Source: Casuarius casuarius (Eukaryota > Chordata > Aves > Casuariiformes > Casuariidae). Taken from it: DNA of 64,000 bases. The notes under the pieces are model-generated. The model did not search any database. It saw nothing but the letters and a program-made list of their open reading frames with translations, and was not told where the DNA came from. This document shows positions 36,454 through 49,335 of this stretch, piece after piece. The DNA is taken from contig PTFA01000160.1 in the NCBI GenBank assembly GCA_003342895.1, positions 624,027 to 688,026 on the forward strand, read 5' to 3'. Both the position numbers and the translations under genes were made by a program. Each line of letters starts with the position of its first letter. Position 1 is the first letter of the stretch.

Positions 36454-36510
36454 ATTAAAGATTTGCACTATTTGTTGAATAAAGATTATTCTTGCTAAAA
36501 GCTAAATAAA
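36454..36510 (+). terminator. Cluster of three poly(A) hexamers
   Basis: ATTAAA (36454-36459), AATAAA (36478-36483) and AATAAA (36505-36510) fall within 57 bases. They follow ~150 bases of T-rich, 3'UTR-like sequence. This would suit the end of a plus-strand transcript. No GT-rich downstream element is obvious after the last hexamer, so use is uncertain. Confidence 0.3.
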
Positions 36511-36519
36511 GTTTCATAA

Positions 36520-39500
36520 AAACTCACACATCCCATAAACAAAATACAATGTCCTTTCCAAAAAATTATTGCACAAAACATTTCAAAATCACTCAATTCA
36601 TTATACAATAACTCCACACACAAAATAACAGGACCTTGCCAGAATACATCATAAAATCTCATTACAACACTTTCAGACCTTAGCTTCAAAGCAGGAACAC
36701 AAAGCCTCCACCAACCTCTGGCCCTGAAAACTGCCAGTTGAGCGGTTAGAGACTCCCCCATCAGCTCTGAGAGCCTCCGCAGCTCTGCCATCAGCCGGGG
36801 TGACGGCTCGGCGCCTCTCGGCTGTTACCCGAAATGCAGCAAGCTGTTAGACACCCGGGGTGGGTGCTGCTCCGCGGCCTCCAGCCCTGCCACGGGCCTT
36901 CTCCGCGGGCTCCCAGCGCACGGACCCATGGCCACGCTGCAGCCGCTCCTGGCTGTAGCGGAGATGCTCCCTCACGGTCTAAGCACCAAATAAAAGCATT
37001 CGCAAACCACGGACACAGAAGGTGCGCAGGGTTTCCAAAAGCACAAGGAGGAGTCAGCACAATTTCTACATGGGTCCGAAAGCAGAGTTCTGTTTGGCAT
37101 GAAAGAAACAGGAGAGTTTCTACAAATCATGGATCCTTCCAGACCATATTACACTAATAATTAGCCTGGTGACTGTTAAAAGTTAACTAATCTTTGCAAA
37201 GCATTTGAAAAAGAAAAAAAGTCCTTTTAAGTTTGTAATGAAGTCTGGGGCAAAAGCCATGTAGCAGTATGCTTAGGGAATCCCAACCATGCAAAAACAT
37301 CCCCAACTTACTGACAGTCTTCAGTATCCTTTTCAAAACAAAATGGCAGCCCCAACTTATCTGCTTACAGCCCATTAATCACTCATGTTAAGTGCAGCAA
37401 GCTTGGAGACAGCAAAGGCCCCAGACTTGGGCACGCTGAGGGTGTCCTGCCTTGGCGGACTGCTGCCAAGCCAGAGAGCAGCACTTGCCAACCGGATATT
37501 CTGCTGCCAACCTGCATCGAAGTTGGTTTCAGTCTGCAAACTTCTCTTGCAGCCCGGTTTCTTGGTTGGGGGGTAGGAGAAGTGCTGCTGCAACTGATGC
37601 TAATCAGCGGCTAGCTGCTTGGTAGCTTTGGCTACAGCAGCAAGACGACCGTGTAGCTTGCAAGACAGCTGCAGCATGACAAAGTAAATGTGCAGCAAGA
37701 CTGAGGACATGTGCAACTGTCTCTGTGCATTAATTGTCAGCATCACAGTGCATTAACAATTTTCCATCTGTGCTGGCTGACAGATTTTGAAAAATGGCCT
37801 GGCTCATTTAAAATTCTAAATATCCACGAATCTCTTAACCAACCAGAGTTTTGAAACTGGAGAGGGTTGTTCTTGTTTTTTAAGTGCCTTAAGTTCCCAA
37901 ATGCACAGTACTTTGCAGAAGGATAAACACCACGTAATGCTCACATAGCCTGCAACACACTTATTCAAGAAAAAAAAAACTTTATGGATGCACTCACCTT
38001 CTTCCCTGCCTATCCCTGAGTGACTAACAGCTGCCCATGTGGATTCAGTTATTTGAGAACAGCTACTCTGAAACAGTGTTCACAAGAAACCCACTGCATA
38101 GAAAAGCCCTAAGCAAATATCAAAGAGTTAAGAAAAATATGACAGATTATGGAAGTTAACACCAGTGCTGAAAAATTGCTTAGCCTGGTGTAACAGGGTT
38201 TTCAGACTCAGCTGAATACGGACAACTCTAGACTAATGCAAGGAAAATCCTGCTGAAAAAAGATTAGGTTATGGAATAACTTTCCAAGAAAAATGGAAGC
38301 AGAGTTGGCTGCGATACCAAACAGTAAAATGGAAATTAAAAAGCAACAGAATATAGACTATGGTAGGCATATCCTTCTTACAAAAATGTAGGTCATCACC
38401 TAGACAAGTTCCTTTTATTTATAAAAATCAAGCTCTTAGAAATCCTGCCAAAGGCTGGAGGACAGGGGCGAAACACTGCTAAACAAAGAAAACAGCCAGA
38501 GTGGTGCTTAGTAAGAAGAGCAGGGATCGGCTACGCAGCGGTCACCGACCCACTCCAAAGCGCGGGTTAAAAAGCTTTGTCTTCTCCTTCCATTTTGAGC
38601 ACAATCACTCGCGTTAGTTGCTAGAGACGCCTCCCTCCGAATTTTTTGTTTAATATATTGTTTAACCGTGCAGAGAGGAGCATGAGCTCATAGTGGTTTC
38701 CCAATCCTGACCAACAGCTCTGTGAGCTACTGGCAATGCAAATAATAAGATATTATGCAAATAAAAACTGGACGCAGCCAAGTGAAATACGCTGGCTCTT
38801 AAAGTCCCATCTGCCTCACAGCAAGGATCTCAATGAACTTTAAAATACTTATTGTCACCACAATGGGCAATATTATATTCTAGTTTGGATCTGTTCCTTC
38901 AGAGCATTAGCTCTCATTTGCAGATATTTTTAGATTTTCCTATCCCACTCCTCATTATGAAACACTGAGCTGCAGATTGATTTATTTCTTAAAAGCAAGT
39001 TGCTGTTTTCCCAATAACAGATTTAACAAATTTGTTCCACCTGTTCAGTTATGCTTCCCATGCCTTTTTTGTGGTTTCATTGAAGTTTTTTTTAATCCAA
39101 ACCTCAAAGACTCTAAACTCAGCATTAAAAGACAAGCTCAGCATCATCACTACCACTCACAATTCAAACGCTGCTCCAAATTACTGCAAGCTTTCATTCC
39201 TAAGTCGATACAGACAGCAAGATTATTAAGCTTAATGGCTGTGGGCACAAACACACGCTCTTCGGAGGGCATTCTCCTACCGCAAAAACATACCTCTTCG
39301 TTATACAGAAGGTTGTTACGTTACTCTGATCATTTTTCTCCTGTTACCTCAGCTAACCTCAGCCCTGGTCCACAAACAGAGCTATTCCAAAGAGAAAGTC
39401 CTATGCGCATTCATTAGAGTCACTCAAGTCCAGCAAAGGGTTTGTTTCTTGTTTTATGGCAATGCATGTTAACATTAGCGTGGGTCAGAAAACAGGACAC

Positions 39501-41890
39501 GGAGCTTTTGGAAATGGCTTATATGAGACCTCTGGGGCACGAGGTGATATAACTCAATAAACACTGCACTTCATTTCAAGGTGCATGGCTGCAATCCTAA
39601 AACTTGAAAGAAAAACTTGTTGCTGCAGTATTTCATTAATATAATCACAAACAGCTTTCTTGGATATCCAGCTCGCTAAGGAACTTTATGGGTTAAAAAC
39701 TGTTAATAGCAGTAGATGTGTGGTCAGCTTACAGTAAGAAATTGCCCTTATGCTAACTCTTCCTAACTGGAAAGATAATTAGCTTTCAAAATTGCTGTAA
39801 CTAGTCCAAATAAAAAGCAACTATTTCTTGCTTCCAGTGGCAAATCCAAGAAGGCTCTTTAGAGATTTATTAACAAGCCTGAGATGAACTTAAGTCTTCT
39901 CACACCAACCACGAAGAAAAAGTTTCAAATGAACTGGGATTTAAGATCTTTTTTTCCTTCCTATCCCCCAATGAATTTTTTAAACACTTATTTGCTACTG
40001 CAGACTTCATCGCCAGTTCTAAAAGATGGAAGTAAAAACACGGAATGACAGGAAAATCCAGCACACTTAGCCTTTCACATTAATACCAAAACCCCATCCT
40101 GACATTAATTAAGATTAATTATCTTGCAAGATTTATTTAAAAAGTTTAATCCAGAGAATTCTCCGCTACCAGATATCACTGCAGTGAAGAGCCTCAAATA
40201 AATATAGGGAATATCCATCCACATGGGTAACAAGAATAATTAACGCAAAAATAAATGGCCTAAAATTAGAAAAAGATATAAACACTTGTTCTTCAACAAC
40301 TCAAGACAAATTCTAGTTGCGCATGGAAAGAAGTGTGCTTATTAAAAGCTAAATTATTTCCTAACTAGCCAATTCTCTTTGCACCTCACCCCGGATTCTC
40401 CGGTCCCAGCTTCTGCTACGCTAACTCCCAAACGAGCCGCGTCCCTGCAATGGTCACGCGTCTTAAATGCATCACTAGCAAGGACAGACATCAGACATCA
40501 CCGCTTCTTCTTCCACGCTCAAAATTCAGTCTGAAACACATGCTTTCTTTAACTAAACATTACACACTTGGTTGTGGTTCTCCCCATTATCTTACTGTAT
40601 TTATGCCTCAAGGCTTTTTGCTAACATCTCGCACGTCTGGTGCTCTGTCTCAAGCAGCTGGTAACGCCAGCAACAACTTGCTGGGAGAGGACTGAAAGGC
40701 AGGTACGCCTTCTTCTTTCTTTTTATCCCGAGTCAGCACTGTATTATGAAAACAAAGTCCCCTGAAAGCTAGCATCCGATACCAAATCGGACTTTTTCAG
40801 TATTGAGCACATATTATACTGGCAGAGCTAAGACACAGCTTTAAGCCTTACTGGCATAATAAACACAGCACTGGGATGAAGGGGCACCACGGACACCGCC
40901 CTGGAGAGCAGCCTCCCAGCTCTGGCATTCGAAGCTCTCGCTGCCTCCCCGGCCGCCTCCCCCCATCACGGATCAGGCTTCTGCTCACCGCGCCACACAA
41001 CCATCCTTGCGCTTCAAAGGGCCACCAGCTTGTACTATTTTATTCTGTGTTGTCTGTTTCAGTAAATTCAGGTATAAAATGACAAATCAAATGCTGTTTT
41101 TAAGAACTGAAACTGTTTAGTTAAAGAATACCCTATTTGCATGCTACACTGATTCACGAATGACCAAATAAGAAGTCCAAAACTGTAGTTTTTGGATGTG
41201 ATCAAGGGAAAGAGCCGTTTCAACAAGCGCAAGCAACAGTTTCAGGATCTCAGCTAATTCTTTCACTGTTACCTCTTGACAACTGGATTCCACAATTAAG
41301 AAAAGAAAAGAAAAAAATCAGTATTCCCAAGTAGCTTAGGCATTAATAAAATCATTTTTAGATTTCAAAAATCATTCCACAGCAAATATTTTAGAAGTAA
41401 CATTTAACTGCAGCAATTTATTGGCAGAGCATGTGAGTGCACAGGTGTGCAGAAGAGCAGGCCAAAGAATTCTACTTAATTTATGTGCAAACAATTGTGC
41501 TATGGAGCTATCACAGAGAAAAAAAGAAAGTTATGATTCTGTAAGAAATAACCCAAGTCTGTTTATCTGAAAATTACGCCTGAATAGTGCAATTATAGTA
41601 GAAATCTACAAACTTAAAAATAATCTTTAATCATTCATTCTTAGCATGAAAAACAGAAAAAGCAAAGTATTTTATTCACCAAAGGGATCCTCAAAGTTTA
41701 AAATATATAGTGACATCTTTCCAACTAAGATCGCAAGGGAATTTAAAACTTTAATCAACTATACATGTCTGATTTTAACCTAAAACAAATTTTTAAAGAT
41801 CACATGAGACTTAATATGATCGAAATAATACCCAAGAGACCCGAGATAGAACCAAGAATCAAACGTTTGTCTCTGCACTTCTCAAACCTC
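36520..41890. other. Non-genic stretch with CpG patches and an octamer pair
   Basis: A CpG pocket lies at 36,780-36,990 and a smaller one at 40,870-41,000. The octamer pair at 38.74 kb is described separately. The remainder is AT-rich DNA with no recognisable gene. The 98-codon minus-strand frame at 36495-36791 and the 146-codon plus-strand frame at 38977-39417 have no recognisable motif. Confidence 0.45.
38736..38762. promoter_or_regulatory. Two perfect octamer motifs 19 bp apart (candidate POU-factor enhancer)
   Basis: ATGCAAAT occurs at 38736-38743 and again at 38755-38762 in the same orientation, separated by AATAAGATATT. Octamers are bound by POU-domain factors, and paired sites are typical of developmental enhancers. 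Nearby are ACAATGGGCAAT near 38,860 (Sox-like) and GTTGCTAGAGAC near 38,616 (RFX half-site-like). The surrounding 38,640-38,900 is unique AT-rich sequence. Confidence 0.4.
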
Positions 41891-41910
41891 CCTCAAAACT
41901 AATTTTGCAG

Positions 41911-41952
41911 AAGGAAAAGTTTCATTCACCTTGCAACTATTTACATATCCAG
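41911..41952 (+). CDS. Candidate 42-nt exon, plus strand (unverified)
   Basis: CTCAAAACTAATTTTGCAG supplies an acceptor with a pyrimidine-rich approach, and CCAG|GTAAGTG a near-perfect donor. The 42 nt are open in all three frames, so coding phase cannot be chosen; frame 0 would give KEKFHSPCNYLHIQ. It could equally be an exon of a noncoding RNA, or chance. It lies on the strand opposite to the other well-flanked internal candidates. Confidence 0.2.
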
Positions 41953-41959
41953 GTAAGTG

Positions 41960-43890
41960 TTCCAAAAGCTGATGCTAAGAGCCTGAAAACCTCAGCGTAC
42001 TTCTCTCCTGTATTTGCGGAATTTCAAACCCGCCTCCCACAAAAGTATGCGTTAACCTGAGAAGCTACCGAGCGTGCTGGGCTCTGCATGCACCTGGTGG
42101 ATAGCGACGCACTAAACCCTCCCTGGGGCAGGGACCGGAGCTCAGGTGTTCAACCATCCAGGTCAGGTGTCTCCACACCAGGCCAGCAGCCCGCTCGCCA
42201 CCCGTGCCAGAAGTCCCCATGTGCAAGGTCTGTCGTGAGCGGGGCAGCACATCAGAGTTGGCACCAGCACAAAAGCAACATGCTCAGGTCCAGCTGGGTA
42301 TCTCCTCCCTGGAGACAACCGTGGCGAGGCTGGGGCAGTCCAACCGTCTTCAGGCTCCTCCTGGGAGCTGGCTTGCAAGCGATGCTGACCCTGCTGGGTG
42401 TATGCAGGAAGGAGCATCTCCCTTTCACACCGGGGTTGGGAAATTCCCCCTTCTGCCTGCAAACCTAACCCTTTATGAACTTAGCTGAAGAGTTTTGCTT
42501 TCACTAGACTTCCCCACCCCGATGCAAAGGAATTCTCCTTTTCACTCCTTGAGGCATGGGAGACCTTGGTTCAAAACGCTACTCTTAATCAGATAATCAA
42601 ATTTAAATCTGTTCTGCTTATTTCTGGTACTGGCCTGAGCACCTGAAGTAGATTTCTTATTTAAAAATTTGGTTCTAAACAAAATCATTTTGGATGTCCT
42701 GACGAAAAGAAAAAAAAAAATCTGCAAAGGCCTGCTGCACTAACAGAAAGATTCTGACTTTTGGGGGGCTCGATGTAGCCTGAGGGCTAACCAAAAACCT
42801 AAGGGCAGTAAACAGACTCCCACCAAAAATCATTTAATCAGGTTTTAGGAGAAAACAGGCAATACAAGAATAGCAAAAGGGAAATATTGCCACAGACATA
42901 AAATCCGCACATGCACTTACTTGCTTTCATCCAACAACTAAAGCAGGAGACACTCATCCCCAACTGCTACTCAGCCTTGCCATCACCAATTGACTGACAG
43001 TTTTACAGGCCTCAAAGCTATTTTGCACAGTGAATCAACAAAGCAACACAGCCTGCACGGTCCAGACACGAGTCCTAAATGGTACGTACCCAGAGCTGTC
43101 AACACACTTAACTGATATAAGCAACTGAAAATGTAGAGAGCTGCCTGGAGAAAATATCCACCCAACCAGATTATACACTCCACTGCCTCTAACCAAACAA
43201 AAACAGTTTTTAAACATGCCAGAGTTCAAGAACCTTCAAAATATTAGTTCCCAGCTGCAAAACAGATCCATGCTGCTTCACTGGGTAGAAGAGCAGCAAG
43301 TAATACATAATATTACTAAAAAGAGAAGTGTACCCACTGAAGTAGGTAATCTTTGTAAAAGTTTGATGTGGATAGTCTCTAAAAGATCTAATAGATTCAC
43401 CAAGGAGCCAAAATTTTATTATGAATGAATCTCCAGGCAAAAATCCCCTTTGGTTTTCATCAGCCTAGGTATCTCAAAACTATTGTTTTCATCAAGGCTT
43501 AACATAGGCTACTTTAGCTCTCCTAGGAATTACAGCCTTAGGCCACCACCGAGAGTGAACCTCCCCCTGGACCTCTCCCCAGCCTTCGAGATGGAGCTGA
43601 CAGCCCAGACCTGCAACGGCTGCCATCATTCCCACCCAGCAAAGACTTCAAGTTGTGAGGCCTTCAAATACCAGGATCCATTGCATCTTGACTTTCTTCA
43701 GTGAGAAGCTGAAAGATGCAGTAAAATACAACACGTCATTGAAATTTCCCCACCAGCAAAGGCTAAATGTGCCACACTTCTGCAGATGTGGCAATCAGCA
43801 CTTCTTGGACCCCTCCGTCTTCCCCATGCACAGCAAACCTGGCAGACTGCTTAGGAAAGAAATCTTGCTTAGGTGAAGAGCACTCAGTCC
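41960..43890. other. Non-genic stretch, no recognisable gene
   Basis: A GC-richer patch at 42,060-42,440 is open on both strands and not recognisable. On the minus strand near 43,090-43,144, AALYIFSCLYQLSVLTAL lies between an AG and G|GTACGT; it is hydrophobic but the donor is weak. The rest is featureless. Confidence 0.4.
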
Positions 43891-43899
43891 AAATCAACT

Positions 43900-43950
43900 A
43901 CCTATCTGTTACCTCTAAAATGAGTGGTATAATTCATTGTACCTACAGCT
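43900..43950 (+). mobile_element. Probable MIR 3' core fragment
   Basis: CTATCTGTTACCTCTAAAAT, then GAGTGGTATAATTCATTGTA and CCTAC, resembles the MIR segment 'cctcatctgtaaaatgaggataataatagtacctacc'. Only about 50 bases are recognisable, so this is less certain than the copies at 13.9 and 32.3 kb. Confidence 0.45.
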
Positions 43951-45965
43951 AAAAACGAACCCTACACAAGCACGTTGACTGTCCTCCTTTCCCACAAGTC
44001 AGGCTGTTGAACACATCTTTGCTAGCTTTCAGTCAGCTTCCTACATCTACACAGCTTTCTTTACCAACTGTTCCTAAATCACCAGTCTGAAGGTTTTAAA
44101 GCCATTAATACACCAAGACCAGCTACATCAATCAGCCTAAGCGGCACCATGGCAGCAGCTGCCCCGGATGTAGGACAGAGCAGAACACAGGGCTCTGGAT
44201 AACAGCAACATGAGCATGGTGTCCTTGGCCAAGTGGAGCCTGGGACAGGAGAGCCTCCAGGCGCGACTGGAAGACTCAGAGGCTCACCATCTGTACGAAA
44301 CACTGCACGGTCCTCCTCGGAGGAAGTCCTTCCAAGAGGAGGATCACTTACAAGTATGAACAAACTCTTCAATTCTCTAAATCTCTAGTAACCACCATAA
44401 ATTTCCCCACAAAAATTCATGATACTCAAACTCAGATTACTGGCCTTGAAAAACTAAAAGCCAGAAACACCAAAAAATTACCAGGGACTTTGTGATCGTT
44501 GTTATCTGGCAGGCACTCATCATACTGACAGATATCAATATCAGAGCCAACACACACACCAACAAAATGGACTATGCGACTACCCAGAAGATCACCCCAT
44601 GTATTCTGTCGCTGTTGGACAGACTTTTCCTCAAAGCGCAATTAATCTGTGTTTTTCCTTTCACAACCAAATAGTTTATTATCAGGAACTTTTAACCTGG
44701 GATTGTTTTTGGTTAAGTCTGAAAATAAAAACCAGGGAAGGACAAGAATTTCTAGAACAGCTATAACAAACTCAGTTTTGGAGGCATAGGGCATATTTCA
44801 TGTTAACATGTCATTTACTAACATTTAATGCTAACAGTGTCATTTGCCCTTCAGCTAGAAGAAAGGCATGTAAACAACTCTGACTAAACGAAAATTCCCC
44901 GAAAGGAAAGCACTTCTGCTAGTAGTAGCAACTGGAGTACCATATTTCTTATGCCCTTCTTCGAACAATATCCCCACAAGTCCATTCTTAGAAACACTTT
45001 TATTACTTCATATTATACATGCCAATGCTAACTGAGCATCCTAGATGCAGCCTGAACCAACTTCGATGTCAGCAGCTTTCTGTATCATGCAAAGTAATGT
45101 TGAAAGAATGGGAAACAGCTGGATCAGAGCTAATGTTCCACTACTTTATAACCTAAATGGTTATTACTGATTTTTCATGACAGAGTGTCACTGTTTTTCC
45201 ACAAATACTCTTGCTTCATTCCCCAAACAAGCAAAATTACAGAGATAGATAGTGGCAATATATGAATGTATTACATTGCAGCCCATGTCATTCCACAAAC
45301 ATTTAAGGCCAATTTCAGTACTAGCACAAGGTCTTCCGAGAAGCCAAAGCCAAGGTGGTTAACGTTGAAAGCAAGCTTTTAGGATGACATTTCAATAGCA
45401 CGGTGCAAGCCCAAACTGGAAGTACTGCAGAAGGTATTTCTCCCCTTCCTTGTATCATTTTCAAGCTCAACCTTTTACTGTCCAAAATGCATTTACTGTA
45501 TTATTTGCACTGTTTCTAAACTGCTACTTTGCCCTGCCTCTAATAGCCTCGTGCACTAAAGTTAAAAAAAAAACTTTAAAGTAATGCAAAAACTTTGCTT
45601 TCAATTCTAGTGATTTTTCTTTTTGCTTTGTTTAACTAACTATAGTTGGCCTCATTATAATTATCTACTAACCGCCAAATAGTTGAACTACAAGCAAAAA
45701 TCATTTATCTTGAAGCTGTATCTGCTCACAAGACCTACAATGTTTTTGTTGCTATTGTTCTTGGGATTCGAGATTTTTTGAGAAAGCATACTTAATGATA
45801 ACAAAATTGCTAGGTAAATATGTCAATGAGACCTCTCCTTTCAGTCATAGCCTTGGGGGATGGTTTCTGTACACAACATAAAAATCTTTGCCATGTGCCA
45901 GATTTCATATAGAAAACTTGGACCCACTAGCAGATACCTGTCATTGCTTTTGTACATCAAAAGGA
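43951..45965. other. Non-genic stretch, no recognisable gene
   Basis: AT-rich DNA with short unconvincing frames. A small inverted repeat (AAAGTT, eight A, AACTTT at 45558-45577) is the only structure I noted. Confidence 0.45.
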
Positions 45966-45969
45966 GGAA

Positions 45970-46105
45970 TATTTAACTGGTTGAGTACCTGATTCAGATA
46001 AGAAATCTGAAGCCAAATTGGATGTCCAATCTAGAGCTGACTGAGAATTTAACTTCTCAAAGCCTCCCCCCACCTTAGAAAAATGCCACTATCGTTATCA
46101 CAACT
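45970..46105 (+). mobile_element. Possible MIR fragment
   Basis: TTAACTTCTCAAAGCCTC resembles the MIR 'ttaacctctctgagcctc', and the following CCACCTTAGAAAAATGCC and ATCGTTATCAC loosely follow 'cctcatctgtaaaatgggg' and 'ataataat'. The similarity is patchy. It lies just before a better MIR match and could be part of a different old SINE. Confidence 0.3.
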
Positions 46106-46155
46106 ACTGAAACAGTTTCTGGCCAAAAGAGAAGTGCCCAACACCAGAAAAGTTA

Positions 46156-46265
46156 ACAGTGTAAGGGGACAGAGAGAGTACTAGCCTGGGAGTCAAAAGA
46201 CTTTGTTTTGAGCCTAACTGCAGTTATTCCTGTGCAGACACATTTGGTTTATTTTAAAAACAGGG
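46156..46265 (+). mobile_element. Decayed MIR-family SINE, 5' half
   Basis: ACAGTGTAAGGGGACAGAGA, then GAGTACTAGCCTGGGAGTCA and AAAGACTTTGTTTTGAG, matches the 5' region of MIR-type SINEs ('acagtgtagtggaaagagca', 'ctggcctgggagtcagaaga', 'cctgggttctag'). The tRNA-derived head is recognisable but the core downstream of about 46,260 is lost or too diverged. It is the second-best SINE match in the window by length. Confidence 0.7.
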
Positions 46266-46269
46266 TATC

Positions 46270-49200
46270 AACAGGTCAGGTTGTGTGACAGTGTAAGTGA
46301 ATTCTTTAAAGTCTTCATTAGACAGGAACAGTTTCTTCAGTCAGAGCTAGTTAATATTTTAGCCCAAATTCCCCCTTGAGTACTTTGGCTCAATATTTAG
46401 GTAACGCAGGAGAAGAATTCAAGTTATTTTCAACTGATACAACACGGTATCCTTACCTTTGCAACAAGTTTGCAAAGAAACTCAACAGCCTTTGAAAATG
46501 CTGTAGCTGGGGCACTGCAGAAGAAAACAGCTTTGACTGTAGGGGAGGTGGGAAGATGTGGAGGGGGGATGACGAGACACCTTTACTGAATTAGGGAAAG
46601 CATCACTAGGAACATGAAGAATAGAAAAACCCTAATATTTTAATCACTCCTAAATATTGCAGTTACTTTGAAAAGACAGAAAAAATAGACTGACAGACTA
46701 GAGAGGAAAGAGTTCACAGATATTTGCTATATCCAGCATAATTTTCTTTGGCAAATTCAGCCTGTTAGAAATGCGTGCCAGACACTTGGATCAGCAGAGT
46801 TGAGCCTGCAGGAGCAATGCTTTGTATTTAACACTTGAAGACCTCAACTTCCGAGATCTTATCCTACCATTTAATACCAGCAAAAGCATGAAGACAGCAC
46901 ATACAGTACTAAGATGCCTGATGCAACGACTACAAATTGTCCAAGTTTTGCAGCCGCGCATAAGAGAGCTAACAACAACTGTGCAGCACACGTTTGTTGG
47001 AAGCCCGATCCTCCCATGACAGGCATGCTGCTTTAGTCTTCAGAGCAGTGCACTGGTTTCTGCTGTCCTCTACGCGACTTCAGCATGCCCTGTGGCACTT
47101 TGAGACAGCGTGCTGCCAAGGCAGCAGAGCCCATCTAGAGATCTAAGAGCTGCTTTCGACGAGGTGTACTACTGGCACAGCACCCCTCCTACCAGGGCAG
47201 GGCTTTGCTGGGCTCTCTCTGCCTCATGCAAGTGGCTAAGCTTAAATGAAAAAGTCACCTCAATCTGCACTCGAACATGCACATGCAAACAACACTCACG
47301 GCAAAGCACGGGAGGGAAGCCACAAGCTTTATGGTGTTTGATTCAGTGTGGAGTATTTACAGATTAAAAATCCCAATATCCATTCAAATACTGAACACAG
47401 AGGTTCCTTTTGTCTCAGAGAAAAAACCCTCTGTAAAAACAACACTGTTGCCTGGTGTCATTTTTCTCAGTGAAAGCTTTGATATTTCTCATTGATCGAA
47501 TGTCTTGCCAGACATAACAGCAAAGTGCAGCTGAGCAAGATTTGTGCTGAGCCTCTGTAGAAGCCTCACAATTGACTTTACCGAAGGCTTTAGTTAAACA
47601 TGTTCTCAATATTTTTCATGAACGCGTCTATGCAGAAATCATACCAATACACCTTAACCAAGTCAAAATCAGACTTTCAGAAATTGGATACTTCTGGCAG
47701 TATCACTGTAAAATCTTCTGACTACCACCCTGAGAGGGACTTTTTTTTAAAGCAATCAAGATATCATGGTAGTTACTGCACTGTGATGTAAATTCCTGTC
47801 TGTAGAAATGGAGTTAGAGACAAACAACATCCTAAATGATCCCTGTATTTTACATAACAATAAACTGCTGCAACATTTTCCTGAAGGTTTGAGAACCATA
47901 TTCAAGTAATTCAGACCACTGTTCCACCATGCAACATCAACACAATTGTTTCAAAAGCTCCGGTTATCACTGGTAGCACTGGTAAAGGTTTTTGCCTGGA
48001 AAGCTGCAGCAGAGATAGAGGGTTTAAAGTTATGAAGAATAATGACAATAAGCCAGCATTTTCTTATGCTCAGTTTTGACCATCTTTACCCCAGAATGAT
48101 GCAAAGCAACCCATTTTAGAGCCACAAGTTGTTTTGAAGTAATCCCAGAAGCTACTTGCAACTTTTTTTCTGATTTACACATTGCCAGACTACAGCGCTT
48201 CTTGTCCATCATTTTCCTTTCACGACATCGACCTTGTCCGTGCCCCTGTTTGCCTATTCGCAATGAAGGTATAGACACTAAGAGGGATATAAGAGGGTGT
48301 CATTGCTTAAGGTAGCCCTGAGAAAGAAGCACTGCCAAAAACACTGTACTGCTTCCAAATCTTCTCAACTCCAATTTGCTCTCTGTTACAGTTCAATTAC
48401 AAAAACAAACAAGTCAAGCTTGACCTGCAACTTCTTTTCAAGGACTGACAGGTTGAGAAATTTAACATTTCACCTGATAGCAAGTTAGAATTGTTTTCTG
48501 TATTAAGACTGCTGAAAGCCCAGTAACCTTGCACTAGGAACCACCATCACATATGGCTTAAGGCCTTCTGACATCACCAGTATGATGCTGTTCCACAAAG
48601 ATATTACAGATGAGATAAACGCCACATACTGCAGATGTTTCCAGATCTTCCTGAACTGGTCAGTTTATCAGAAAAGTGTAAACAACAAGGTGATTTTCTT
48701 AGCACATTCCTCTAGGAAGTGACATCTAAGTGTGTTTCAATCAGTAACACAACACCACAGAGTCTCCTCCTAGTCTTCAAAGTCCCAACACACAATTACA
48801 TTCAAACCTCCTGACAGTACACGCCTGGCATTGTGTGGAATAACTTAATGATGCTGCCAAGACTCGCATCAATCTGGTTTTTAAGCTCATCAGTATGGCT
48901 AAACAGACACTACCAAGAGACAGTACAATGAGCCTGTTATTCCCAACCTTTTTATCCAGTAGCTGGGCCCACTGGGGAGCAGAAATAACTTTACATAGCA
49001 CCAGCATATCTGCAGAGATCCAAACACGCAGACTGCACCACTCATCTTTGATTTGCCTACCTGACAGAAAATAAAACCGTCCTCAACATCTTTCAGATGA
49101 GTTTTTCCAGCTAGGAATTTCAGTGAGAGATGACTATAACGCTGTAGGACCGCTTAGGCTCTCAGCCCTCCTGTCATTAATAAAAGTGTCTGGACGTATC

Positions 49201-49330
49201 ACGATGTTGAAGGTCACCACAAATTCTTTCTTTTTTATCACAGTATAAGCTGTCTAACTACGTACAGGTGGTGTAAGTAATTTTTAGGGATTCTTTTCTT
49301 CTGCTTTAAGCCCCGAAAAGAACTAACTGG
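46270..49330. other. Non-genic stretch, no recognisable gene
   Basis: AT-rich DNA. A plus-strand acceptor/donor pair near 49,232-49,270 (CTTTTTTATCACAG ... GGTGGT|GTAAGTA) flanks ~38 open bases and was noted as a decoy-class candidate. No repeat or gene was recognised. Confidence 0.4.
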
Positions 49331-49335
49331 ACTGT

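Noticed and set aside
45558..45577. AAAGTT-A8-AACTTT inverted repeat
   Set aside because: A six-base stem in A/T-rich DNA is expected by chance.
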